In this document: one piece after another, positions 47,715 to 59,197 of the stretch
How the letters are laid out: the number at the start of each line of letters is the position of its first letter
How positions within the stretch are numbered: the stretch's first letter is position 1
Made by a program: the position numbers and the translations under genes
Notes under the pieces: model-generated
The model's database searches: none
What the model was told of the DNA's origin: nothing
The model's input: the letters and a program-made list of their open reading frames with translations, nothing else
DNA from: Chlamydomonas reinhardtii
Taxonomy: Eukaryota; Chlorophyta; Chlorophyceae; Chlamydomonadales; Chlamydomonadaceae
Direction: 5' to 3'
Assembly: GCF_000002595.2 (NCBI RefSeq)
Contig: NC_057005.1
Coordinates: 4,705,422-4,769,421, forward strand
Length of the DNA: 64,000 nt

Positions 47715-48427
47715 CAGGGGGGGGGGGGTAGGAAACAAAATGCCAGACCCCATGCCCCGAAATCCCCCGGGACCCCCCTTGAGGGGACGACCGACCCCCA
47801 CACGGACAAAACCGTGTTGTTTAGGGGTTAAAACCCTACCATTTTATGAGAAAGTGGTGTCAATCGACTCCTCTTGACGAGCACTATCACTCCGTGTCAT
47901 CAGCGGTCCTGTTCTGAGACTTCGGTCAAGGCGGGATCCTATCCATGGAAATCCCCTCGACCCAGACCACCCCGCGCTCAACTCTCTGCCGCGTGACGAA
48001 TGGACAATGTGCATCGGCAGCCTTGTTAGACGTGAACTCGAGCGCACCAGCGCTTCAGAGCCCAGCTGTGTCAATGCGCATGTGTTGAATGTGGAGACAT
48101 GTCCCGACAAGTCCACACCCGGACACACAACTTACCCCTCCCACGCTTTGTTTGTGCTTATTACGTCATAACGTGCACATATGAGCCTCGTGGTGTTGCT
48201 TTTTGCCCCTAGTTGTGCTTGTGGGGCGCCTCCCGAAATCCGCCAGGATGGGCTCCCGAAACCCGGCGGACCCCCAGGGACGAGGACCGACCTCCCAACT
48301 TTGGCAGCCCAGAACTTCCTCACCAGACACCCCCTAAAAAAACTAAAAGTACGTGCGTAATGCTCTCCTGAAGCTCTGTAATTTTGAGCATGGGGTAAGA
48401 ATCTGAGCTTTCTAAACCCCCCCCCTG
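47715..48427. mobile_element. Non-autonomous DNA transposon (MITE-like), copy B
   Basis: A 713-bp element with the same ends as copy A (CAG(G)n at the left, (C)nCTG at the right) and the same interior. The flanking 7-bp duplication is ATTCAGC at 47708-47714 and 48428-48434. It sits between the 3' ends of TBL2-like and RAD51C. On its plus strand it carries a TGTAA at 48377-48381. Confidence 0.9.
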
Positions 48428-48434
48428 ATTCAGC

Positions 48435-48915
48435 AATTAGCACCCAACCAAAGTTTGCCTGGAAGAGTCTGTTCACACCCTTGTTCACACCTCCCCTGGT
48501 TAACACGGATGGGGCAGCGGGGATTAGATGGCAAGAGCAGCAGCCATGGCGCCCCAACGCCGGAGCACTTGCCGGTTGGTAAGCGTCCCAGAGGCCAGGA
48601 TACTTGCAATGCGGCCATGCAAGAATGCAGTTGGTAATGCAGCAACACACCTTCATAACTCATCCTGACCTGGTCTGACTAGACCCAGTTATAGTGCTCC
48701 CGACCTGAGCGGCTACGGCATCTACATCGGTGTACCCACTCACCACCTGAGACGTTCAGGCAACTCAGCCGGGCACCAAACGGCTGATGGCAGAGTCCCA
48801 ACGCCGCCGTTCCATGGTACCCAGTAATGACTAATGAGCACCACTGTGCCTTCGGACAGCGACGCCTTTCGATCCTCTCATATAACGTGCTCGTCAGAGC
48901 TTTGCATCCACGTCA
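48435..48915. other. 3' region of RAD51C
   Basis: No coding exon is supported. It presumably carries the RAD51C 3' untranslated region; I saw no minus-strand TGTAA. Confidence 0.4.
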
Positions 48916-51900
48916 TCACCTGCGCCGCGGCAGGCTGCGCAAGCCATCAGCGGTGACGGCGAACGCGGCGTCGCCGAGCGGCAGGTGCGGCGACTTAATC
49001 ATCTGCGCGTGCCGCTCATTGTCGGGGCCCCATGTCAGCATCACGCGCGTGCTGGCGGCATGGCCCCAGCTCTCGCCTGCACGGCGCACCAGCGGCAGCC
49101 AGGGGCGGGCGCAGGGTTACGGAGCGGACGCCAGTCTCCTCCGCTTGGAGGCGTGCTGTCATGCGATACCCACGTGAGTCGTATGACCCGTACCGGCGTG
49201 CGGTGATTAGTAATGCAATCTGCACGGGATTTTAAGGTGCCACAGTTGCAGTTGCCTGTGGCGGCGCGCACTCACCCAGTGCAGGAACCAGCTTGGAGCC
49301 GCCGCCCTCGAGCACCTTGGTGGTCACCTGGTTCATGAGCACCACCTGCGGTGCACCAGCGAAGTGGCTGGGTGTTATATATATTGTGCACGTGTCTTTA
49401 GAGTACCGTATGTGAGTGACTGTGCAGCCAGCACCCGAGGGCTGGGGCCCCTGTGGCAGCGATAGCTCGGCTGCGAAAACTGGAACGGATGGCAAGCACC
49501 GCCGTGGTGCCGACAACGTGTACTCTTATTCATATGCCTTAGCTGCAGATCTGCACGCACCCAGGGTGCCGCGACAGCCTCCAGTCCGACCTAATCTCAC
49601 CTGAACCCCCACCCTCATTCAACGCACCCTCGCTCTTGCTTCCAGCCGCCCCGGAAGCCCAGCAGCCGCCGCCTACCCTGCCCATCACCCCCACCCAAGT
49701 TGCCACGCACCGCCACATTGTGGGTCTGCGCCAGGGAGATGAGCTGCTGCGCCATGCCGGTCACCACGCGCGTGCGCTGCGCCATGTCCGGGAAGTCCTG
49801 TGGGGTATAGGGCGGGGGAGTTATGGGGCCACAGCCGCACTCAGGGCCCCATGGTGCCCGACACGGCAGCATTCGGGCCAGGGGCCAGGGACGCATCCGC
49901 CCGGCAAAGGAGCAGCATCGGGCGAGGGCGCACTGGGTAGAGATTTGTCATGCGCGGCTCGGCACTGCCTGTGAGGTGGCGGCAGCCCCCGCAACTCTGC
50001 CCATCGTACCTGCCGGAAGTGGAACGTGACGGAGTCGATGACGATTAGCCGGACCTGCGGTCCAGCCGAGGCACATACGGCCAAGTAAACATGACGGGAT
50101 GCTGATCCAGCCGAGGCACATACGGCCAAGTAAATTCAGACGGGCTCGGGGCCACGCTTCCCTTAGCATGGCCAGAGCGAAACAGGTTGTGGAGGACCGG
50201 GAGAAGGTAGGCTGTTGTGCACCGCCGCGCGCGACCAACACAGCGCCCCCGCACAACAGCCCAGGCGCACCTGGCTGTACTGCTCCAGGAAGCGCGGCAG
50301 CATGTTGACCAGGCCCAGCTGCGGGTGTGCGGCGGGCGAGCCCGTGGGTCGAGCCGTGCGGTGGCGTTACCGGCGTTCCTCGCCCTTTGACAATTGGGGC
50401 CCAACTGAGACCGCAAGCCCGCCCCACCCGCCCCTGCCCGCCCTCAACATGTCACCCACGCGCCCGCCCTTGCCCCGTTAAGACCGCCACCGCGGAACCT
50501 TAAGCCATGTATATGCCATGGACTGTTCCCTTCACCGCACTCTCCATGCCTTCCCCACCTGCTCCACGTGGTCATGCACACGGAACAGGTAGATGCCCCG
50601 CATCACGTTCTCCAGTGTGAACGGCCGCTCGCCGTCGTGCAGCAGCTCCGGCTGCCCCATCGAAGCCTGGGTGGGCATGGGGGAAGCGGCAGCGGCGGTG
50701 CCCGAGTCGATGCAGGGCGAGAATTGCTTTTCTACCCACGCAGCTTTCAAATGGTGGCGCTAGCACAAGCTGCACTCGCAGCCCAGCCCCTCAAAGCCCA
50801 GACACACCATCTCGCCCGCAATCCCCGCTACCGGAGATACTGTATGATCGTGTTGCGCACTCATATAGATGGCTTTGATCCGTGCTTGCCGCATGCGCCC
50901 GCACATGCACACACACGCGCACGCGCATGCGCACGCACCCGCACGCGCACGCATATCCGCACACCCGCACCTTCTTCTCCAGTATGGACTGCACGTGCCG
51001 CACCGCGCCCTCAGCGATGTCGGCGCAGCGCTCCGCCATGAAGCTGCCCTCCGTGTCTGGGGTGCATGGGGTTCCAGCATGACCAATTAGGAGGTGGGGG
51101 TGGGGGCCGTGGTCACAAGATCTCGACTGAGAAGAACGCCATGCTGCAGTGCAATGCAGTGGGCAAGTCGCAGCGCTGCATTTCTGCAGTACTGCGAGGT
51201 CCTTGCGCCCATGCATTCACGTAGCAACCCGTCGGGCTCCCACTCGACCGCACGCTCACCAATGTAGACGGCCTGGCCCTCCGGCCCGGACAGGCTCCGC
51301 GGAATTTGCACGTTGACCGCCAACTGCATGCTGCAGTCGCACACATTGAACAAACAAGCAACACGTACACATGCACATACGCAGGCACAAACAGGCACCA
51401 AAAACACGCGTGAAGGGCTCACAGGCCCGGCCGGTGGACCTGGTTAGGTTGGACCTGGCCACGCATGCATGTCTGGAGAACGCGCAGGCGCCGGTGGAGT
51501 CCTGCTTTTACCCAGGTTGCCATTTGAGCAAGGCCAAAGTCCTGTACAAACCTGCGTCTATAAACCTACCCCAGCTGTGTCTTGCCCACGCCTGGCACAC
51601 CACCTACAGGACACACGTGTAGGCGGGAGGAGCGAGCGCTCAGGCGAGTCATTGCATGCGCGCGCTCCCCGGAGGGGCCGCTGCCTCCGCCGTCGAATCA
51701 GCAGCACCGCACAGCAGCCTATGGCCTGTGCATGCGGAGCCCAAGCGCCAGGGCCCAGGGCTGTTGCGATCACGCACGGGCCGGCCGCGCACACCAATGC
51801 CAATGTCCAGCACACTCACAGAACTCGGTGACCTGCCCCGCCGCCACGCCGCCGCCTAGCAACGCATCGAGATCGCGGGCCATGGAGATGATGCGCGGCG

Positions 51901-52549
51901 TGGCGGCCGCCGCCACCAACAAGTCCGCAGCCGACACCGTGCCTGTGTTGTCACATGTGTGAGTGCGGGAGTCACGGAGCAGGGCGTGGGCTGGGGAAGC
52001 CGGGCACACTTGCGCGCATGCGCAGAGTTTGCATGCCGATGCATTCCATTGCCTAAGCACGGTGAACCAATCCGAACCCGGAGTTGCAATCCCATATGGT
52101 CTGGTACGGCCCATTCGGGTTTACATGCCAGGCCACAGCATTCGCTGTGTCCCACGTACTCACCCGCCCGCCAATTGGAGCTGGCTGGCCCGCCCGCCGC
52201 ACCGGCCAGCTGCAGCACCTCGTGCGCCTCATCTGGTGACAGACCCGTCTCTGCCGCACAGCGCCACGCATTCGAAACACAAGCCAACGCAGCTCAAGTA
52301 CTGTAGAACAACCGGTACTACCGTCTTTGTGCACCGGAGAACAGCAGCGGTGTGTGCTGGGGCAAAGGGAAGCACGCAGAGAGACACACGCTCGCCTGGG
52401 CCGCGCTCACCACGAGCGAGGCCCATGGGGCCTCCTGCACGCTCCAGGTCCGCTACCGTGCCGAAACCAGTGGCGAGAAGCCTGTTCCGAAGGTGCGGTG
52501 GCAGCGGCAGCGCCACCACCTCCAGCCGAGCCGACGACGACACATGCAT
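48916..52549 (-). CDS. RAD51C: DNA repair recombinase paralogue RAD51C
   Basis: Twelve exons give 352 aa: 52549-52411, 52250-52164, 51942-51820, 51603-51570, 51330-51260, 51056-50971, 50666-50559, 50318-50271, 50054-50010, 49797-49711, 49345-49276 and 49076-48916. An N-terminal helical domain (LPPHLRNRLLATGFGTVADL, ETGLSPDEAHEVLQLAG) precedes the ATPase. Walker A is CGVPGVGKTQ (117-126), split from GMQLAVNVQIP by an intron. YIDTEGSFMAERCADIAEG and VRLIVIDSVTFHFRQDF (Walker B, D239) follow, then NQVTTKVLEGGGSKLVPALG and ESWGHAASTRVMLTW. The fixed words MQLAVNVQIP and SVTFHFRQDF separate RAD51C from XRCC3 and RAD51B. The protein works in the BCDX2 and CX3 complexes in homologous recombination. 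Exon 4 is only 34 nt. The final exon ends with LRSLPRRR, so there may be a short basic tail for nuclear import. Confidence 0.95.
50061..50134. repeat. 29-bp direct repeat, two copies, in a RAD51C intron
   Basis: The 29 bp from TCCAGCCGAGGCAC to CCAAGTAAA occur at 50061-50089 and again at 50106-50134, a 45-bp period. The first copy starts 7 bp inside the intron from the 3' splice site at 50055. Confidence 0.85.
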
Positions 52550-53798
52550 TCCCGAACCTTTGCGCTAGCCCATTTGTTATTGTTAGAGTGTAAGGCAAGC
52601 CATGTATCGAGCTGTCTCAGGTTACTTTCCTCGCTGACTGGGTGCCGAGTAATATCACAATGGCGGGAACGTTTTAAAACAGGTGGAAGCCGGTGTGAAA
52701 TGGAAAGCTATATTTTAATTTTTCATATCGCAAAAACATGTCGCAGGTCCCATCGCCCTTCTGGAACTAAACTCTCAGGGCACGCTTCCCCCCCTCCACC
52801 CCCGATGTAGTCCCTGGTAAATTCCGTTTGGCCATTCGCCCGGCACCGTTCCCCCTGCACACCCCCCGCATCTCCATACGCTTGAATCCGCCATATCAAT
52901 AAAGACAACCTGCTACATGTGCGTAAGGCACTGGGATAAACTAAAGCCAACGCTGGATAGAAGCATCACTTCAACGTTCAGCGTTTAGCGTTAACCGGTC
53001 GCTGTAGCACGAACAACAAGCTCATTGTAATATTGATGCATCCAGCATTCCTGGGTCGGCCCGACCTACCGGGCCATCCAGCAGACCCCGCCGGGCCATC
53101 TAGCAGACACGGGACGCTTAGCCCCTGCCATGCATCCGGTTGCCCTGGTGCTCCCAACCAGTCGAAAGCAGTCAATCCCCGAAATCCCCACCCTCCTGCC
53201 GGCACGTGGCCGGCAGGGCCGAGCCACGGGCCGAGCTATGGCGCTCGCCCTGCCTCGCGCCCATTCGTGCCCATTCTGCTACGTTAAGTGTCCAGCGCAC
53301 GCGCATGCCGGCCGCTCGGGCCCTTGCACACAGGCTTTAAGAGGCTTGCTGAATGGATGGATTACAAGCAGACGGGCTTTTACGTGCACGCTTAAAACTG
53401 GCCAGCGGCATTGCTAGGCATGGCGGCACGCGGCTGAACGCGGTGGCCACCGCGAGGCTGGCCAGCTGCGATGCGGGGGTTGACCTCTCGGGTTCAGGGG
53501 TACCTGAGCTGGCTGAGCTCTGGTCACCCAGCACGCAGAGGCAACACGAGGTGCAAAACCCAAAGTAACCGTTTTTGCTTGAAGTTCATGCGGATGAGGC
53601 CATCGAACAGCCGAAAGTCAGAAAGCCCCTGCATGTGCAAATAGACGATGTCGTAAACTAGGCAAGAGCATGAGAAGCCTTCTAAACGTTTCTACGTGCA
53701 GTACTAGTGGCGCAGTCCCGGTTCTGCCCCGTTCACAAACTTCATGGCTGCCTACTACTAGACCTCGTTATCTGTAATCTGCTGTGTATTTCATTGCA
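52550..53798. promoter_or_regulatory. Divergent upstream region between RAD51C and the membrane protein gene
   Basis: This 1.25-kb region has no supported exon. It is AT-richer near 52580-53040 and near the right end. It must hold both promoters; no motif is assigned. Proline- and glycine-poor short frames here show no homology. Confidence 0.4.
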
Positions 53799-56700
53799 AT
53801 GAAGCAAGCAGTCAGCTGCTCTCGACTTGCTCATTGGCGTCGAGTTCCTGTCCTGCTGGCCTTCATGCTTGTGGGCTTGGTAGCTGCGGAGCAAAAAGGC
53901 CGAAACTTGCTAGGTATGTGGAGGGTGGAGACTCTGGAGACTCTGGCCAGAGACTCTGCGTTCTGTTGATAACGCCATCTCACATTTCGCACTTGTTCAC
54001 AGATCAAAGCGAGCTCAGCGTACCTGTGATATTAGATGAATCATTGCGCGTCATTCAGTGAGTACGGCGGCTTGTCCGCAAGACGCCGGGTGGGCGGGCG
54101 GGCTTGGTGCTCCGTCCAGCTCGCAGTGGTTTAGTTCGCAACAGTTCGCGTCTTGTTCGCTCCGGATATCGGCAACAACTATAGTCTACTATCAGTTCAT
54201 ACACCAAGGCGGTCAACAAGGCGACCTAGTGAACATTGGTGTGGCTGGCGGGGAACGGCGGCTCGTGCCTTTTCCCAAAGGTCAACGTACCGTGTTGACA
54301 TGTCCCGCTAGCTCTACGTGTGGCTGCGGTGGCCTCACCAGTGTCACTCGTGCATTCCGCGCAAAACGCAGATGCGGACGACTACAGCCCTATCTTGGGA
54401 TCCGATGGCGCCATGCTTGGCTACACGCTAGTGCGCTCTGCAGGCCCCGTCATCAGCGGAGCCAACACCACCGACGACAGCGGCGCACAGCGGCTGGAAG
54501 TTTCTATCGCCCTCAACCGAGACTCCGGCGTGGCCTTCGCGCAGCCCCAGCAGGGCAGCAGCCTTAGCAGTGCCCTTACCGGTGGTAGCACTGGCAGCGG
54601 CGGCGGCGGCGCGACAGACATGGGCAACGTTCATGTGTTCATGAGCAGTTACCTGCCGACGAGCTGCCCGCCAGCCCTGCCGCCTGGCGGGGACCCTGAC
54701 GGCCTCCTGCAGGGCTCAGGGCTGTCTGCCACCACGTCGCGCCAGAGCGCCAGCGCAAACTGCAGCGTCAGTGGCACGCGCGCACGGCTGGCGTATGACG
54801 TGCCGCCGGGGCTGTTCAACTGCTCCGCTGCCGCCGCCAACTACAACGGCACGGGAGACCTGGGGTCCTCCTACTACAAAGTCTTCTTCCTCTCCGTGCG
54901 AGTGTGAGTACCGATTGGCAGGAGCGTTCAGGCGGCGCTGTTGCTCATCCTGCTTGCTGTGCTTCATGCTGTCCGCAGGGATCTGGCCGCGGTTGCGTGC
55001 GCAGCTCCCTCCCGATCACTATACCCCGGCAGTGTTGGCAACCAGATCAGCCCGGGCTGCTCCTACATCACCGTCACCGCCACTTGCCGCCCGAGTACCT
55101 GCCCTGGCTTCAAGGGCTCAGCCGCCAGCGCGGACTCGGGCGGCGGCGCCAGCGGCGGCTTGAGCGTCAGCGGGCGCTCGAGCGGCACGGGTGGCGGCCT
55201 GGCCATAGGCAGCGGCGACGGCGGCCGGAGCAGCGAGAGCAACTCACTCGAGATGAAGGTGGTGCTGCCAGGTACGCACCTGTGAAGGCAATGGAGGTGT
55301 GCTGGACACGGACTTGCTTGGATCCTGGGGCCTTGGGCTGCGACCTGTGTATCACACTGTGATGAACCTAGATCCAGAACGTCCTGCAGTAGGGCGGGTG
55401 GCCCGTGACCCCTTGGCCCATACACGGTACATGCGGCGCCTTGCCTCACCACCGTGCTGGCCGTACACAGGCATCGTCGGCGGCGCCGGTGGGGCACTGG
55501 TGCTGTCCCTGGTGGTTGCGGTGGGATGGGTGGTCTCGGACCGCATCAAGCAGCGGCGGCGGCGGGAAGCCCGCCTTCGCGCCAAGCTGGAGCGAGCTTC
55601 CGCCCTCGCCGCCACCGGCACGGCGGGGGCAGCTAGCTACGTAACGTATCAAGGCACAGGCCCCCGGCGCGCGTCGGCGAGCAGCACGTCGCCGTCGGGG
55701 ATGCCTCGCCTTGCGCGCACGAGCAGCGGCTGGTCAGACGAGGGCGAGGGTGACGGCTGCGCGGTGGCAGGCGAGGGCAAGGGCGGGTTCGTGGTGGGGT
55801 ACGGCCACGTGGCTGCGGCGGCGGGCATTGTGGCGCGCGCCGGGGGCAGGGGTGGCAAGGCCGGAGGCCACAGCATGTACACATCGCGGAGCCCCGTGGG
55901 CGCTGGCGGCGCCGGCGGTGTCCCTCGCGTACAGCAGCTGCGCATGGGGTCGGCGGCGGCGATGGCGACCAACGCGCGGACCAACGGCCGCAGCAGCAGC
56001 GCACACTGGCCCACCGAGCAGGGATTCGGCTTCCCCGATGTGGCAGGGCAGGGCGGTGGCGCCGGCGGCGGCGGTACGGGCATGGATCTGGGCGGCGTGC
56101 ACTTCTTCCGAAGCGTCACAGGCCCCGGGGCCGGCAGCGCGGGCCGGCCGGGCCTACTGGCGAAGGAGGGCGCAGGCGAGGACGGCTTGGGCAGCTCCGA
56201 GTTCGGCCCCGCACCGGGACCGTGGCAGGGCTGGAGCCCCACCGCCTCTGACACTGCTGCGCCGGCATCACCCTGGCGCACGCCCGGTGACTTTGAGGCT
56301 CGAAGCTACGCCAGCACGACCACCGCTCGTGCGGGAGGCGCCCAATGGGGCGCGACTGGCGTCGGCGCCGGGATGAGCTTGACGGCAGGCCCAGGTAGTT
56401 CTGGCGTCATGCAGGTCGGCACCGGCCGCAGCGTCACCGTGATCCGCACCGTCATGATCGAGGGCCGGCTCGTCGAAGTGCCGGTGGTGGCGCCCGTGTC
56501 GCCACCGCAGCACCCCCCGTCAGAGGCCGTCTACAGCCGCGGGACAGGTGCAGCGGGACAGGTGCAGTCCCCATCGCGTTCATGGGCGGGCCGCGGGGCC
56601 GCCGGCGGGCACTTTTCGGACGCGCCGGACCTACCGCACGGGGCCATTGGCAGCGCCGCCAGCAGCAGGCCCAGTTCCCATTCTCGCGGCCGTGCGGCCG

Positions 56701-57887
56701 CCGGCCCCTCCGGACGTGGCGCGGCAGTGCGCTCATCTTCGCCACCGCTTTCTCCTGTCAGCGGTGATGACGGTGAGATGTTGGGTGAGGGCGCCCTCGC
56801 TGCTGCTGCTGCCGCCGCAGCTGCTGCCAGTCGTCGCACCGCCGCCGGCCGTAGCCGCACAGCAGCTGCGGCAGCTACGGCCCGCGCTTTTGCTTCTGCG
56901 CTCCTGCTGGGCCGGAGTAAAACCGGTGCGGGGCGGCTGCCGCCACTGGAGACCATTGAGTCTGACAACAACAGCAGCGCCACAGGCACAGACGCGCCAC
57001 CATCACCGCGCCCCGCCTCACGACGTGGCTCTACACTCGCGCCTCCCGCGCTGCCACCGAAGGCGATGACGCCACCAGTCGGCCCTGCCCCACACAGCCC
57101 CAGTGCTGCCGCGGCAGCGGCAGCGGCCGCAGCAGCCGCGCTGCCCCCTGCTCCGGCCCCTGCGGCGGCTGCGCCTCCCTTCCCGGGCGTGACGCACGCG
57201 CAGGTACACGCAAAGCATGCGGCGCGTGGCAGCCTGCGCGTCGCCTCGCGCTTTGCTGACATCATGGCTGGCAGCGCGCCGGGTACTGTGGTGGCGGCAG
57301 CAGACGCAATGGCAGCTGCTGGCGAGGGCATGCCGACTGTTGGCGCTGGGTCACCGCCCCTCTCGCCCAGCCCCGGGCCTGCCTATTCCAGCGGCAACAC
57401 TGAAAGCTGGGCAAGCGCCGGCCTACCACCCGTGAGCGGCGTCTTGGAGAGCGGTGGTCTGCTCCAGTTGGCTGAGGGCGGCTGCTTCACAATCACGGAG
57501 GCGGGCGAGGAGGTTGACGGCCGGGGGTCGCGCACTTCGCATCCCATGCCGCGTCCCAGCCAGCCGCCGTCGGAGTCCGGCGCATCCTTTGCCTCCCAGC
57601 CCTCCTTCTTCATGCTCCTCCCACCCGTCGGGACTGGCAGCCCAAGCCCTGGAGGCGCCAGCACACGTGGCGCGGCCCTGGAGCACGCCCTGGAGGGTCG
57701 CGCGGAGGAGCAGGCCGAGGCACGTCTGGACGTGGACCAGGGCCTGGCCAGCAGCGTTAGCAGCAGGGGCACTAGCGGATGTGGCGCTAGCCCAGCGGCG
57801 CAGGGCCGCGGGGGCCGCGGAGTGTTGACGGCGCGGCGGCTGCGCCTAGAGCTTGAGACGCAGGCGGAGGAGCACGAGGAAGAGTAG
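53799..57887 (+). CDS. Type I membrane protein with PPC-like extracellular domain and long disordered cytoplasmic tail
   Basis: Six exons fit: 53799-53913, 54003-54057, 54135-54238 (or starting at 54120), 54342-54903, 54979-55271 and 55471-57887, giving about 1181 aa. A signal peptide contains RVPVLLAFMLVGLVAAE. The outer part (to about 376) has YYQFIHQGGQQGDLVNIVSL and NADADDYSPILGSDGAMLGY, a pattern of beta strands and acidic DxDxY turns like bacterial PPC (pre-peptidase C-terminal) domains, then Cys pairs (SCPPALPPGG, CSVSGTR, CSYITVTATCRPSTC). A single membrane span follows (about 378-398, GGALVLSLVVAVGWVVSDR), then a basic stop-transfer RIKQRRRREAR and about 780 residues of Ala/Gly/Ser/Pro-rich tail. 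The acceptor of exon 3 is uncertain by 15 nt. No kinase or other enzyme is visible. A cell-surface sensor or adhesion role is inference. A TGTAA at 58028-58032 follows the stop by 141 bp. Confidence 0.68.
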
Positions 57888-59197
57888 TATCATGCGCCAT
57901 AGTACAGAGAGTAAGAGTGTGTTCGACAATTAATGGTTCGGCAATAGCCGCACAGTGCATCAGCGGGCTTATCCCCCCTGCGGCCCTGCCTGCCATGCAT
58001 GTAAGGTTGGCGTATGAGTGCACTGCCTGTAACTGTAGGGGGTGCACTCTGTAGTACTGTGCGCATTCACAGTGATCTGCAGCGATGTCGTATGTTTGGC
58101 CGGAATCCGCCGCAACGGCGCTTCGTAACCTATGCCCGTACCGTAATAGCTGGGCGATTTGCAGCTTCATTCTACGTATGTACAGTCATGTACGTACGTT
58201 CTGCATTCAATATCAATCTTCTGCAATGCATGCTGAGTAAGCATACCATGGCAACGCTTATATATTGTCCAAATGAGTTGCTTGGTGGGACCACAACACC
58301 CACCATGTGCACGGGCAAATTGTTCATGCATGGCCCCAGACATGCAGCCTCCCTAGCCTCCTTCATGGGCCGGACTCTGGCGGGTTGCTGCAAGCTGCTA
58401 GGCTTGACCGAGTCAGTCAGCGGTGCGCCGTAATGTCCAAAGGCAGCGGAAGGTCGTTACAAGGTGGTACTAGCCGCAGCTCAGTTGAGAGCCAGGTCGG
58501 CGTGTGCAGGGGGCTTGCAAGATTTCCTTGTTTGGCGAGGAGCTGCTGGAGCTGGATGGAGACGGATGGAGACGGCAGGGAGTACGACGCTTACCACTTC
58601 TTGAGGAACTTTGGCCATCAACCAGTTGCGCGCCCCTGTCGATAACCGCATGTCACTCAGTATGTGCGCGCGCAGTAGGGTGTGTGACGGTGCCCGCGTG
58701 CGGGGGATCGGCCCCATCGACCCGGCCATGTTCCGGCATCTAACCGAACAGTGCGTCGATGGACGCTACGCACAGGGCCACGCAATTCCTGCAGTCGACA
58801 ACACACTTAATAGTGCGGACAAGTCCACAACGCGGCGAAACACCATAGCCAATTGCGTGTGCGCGTGGCTTGTTCGCTTCGCAGCTGCCTACCTACGCAC
58901 ATATGGATACCAGCTGTTATCCAGGGACAAGTTCTTCAGGAACGGAGCGACGCTGATCAAGGGCGCGACGCACGTGTTGAACGCCAAAAGGGCTTTTGCT
59001 TTATGCATCACGCATTGCTGTTGCTCTTCGCCATCGGCCATCGGCGCAGCCCCCTCGCTGTGCTTTAAGCGCTTCTAGTGTTCAAGCGGTGAAATTATGC
59101 AGGCGCCTGCACCTGTGCCAAGGTCAGAGAGAGAAACGAGCACCGACCTTGTCACCGATGTGCTGCCCCCAGGAAAGCAGGTGTTATTTATACATAA
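57888..59197. other. 3' region of the membrane protein gene and promoter of the RING-CH gene
   Basis: No coding exon is supported in 1.3 kb. Poly(A) signal TGTAA at 58028-58032 marks the likely end of the left transcript. An in-frame TAA at 59195-59197 directly precedes the ATG of the next gene. Confidence 0.5.
58028..58032 (+). terminator. TGTAA poly(A) signal of the membrane protein gene
   Basis: Plus-strand TGTAA 141 bp after the stop codon at 57885-57887. Confidence 0.6.
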
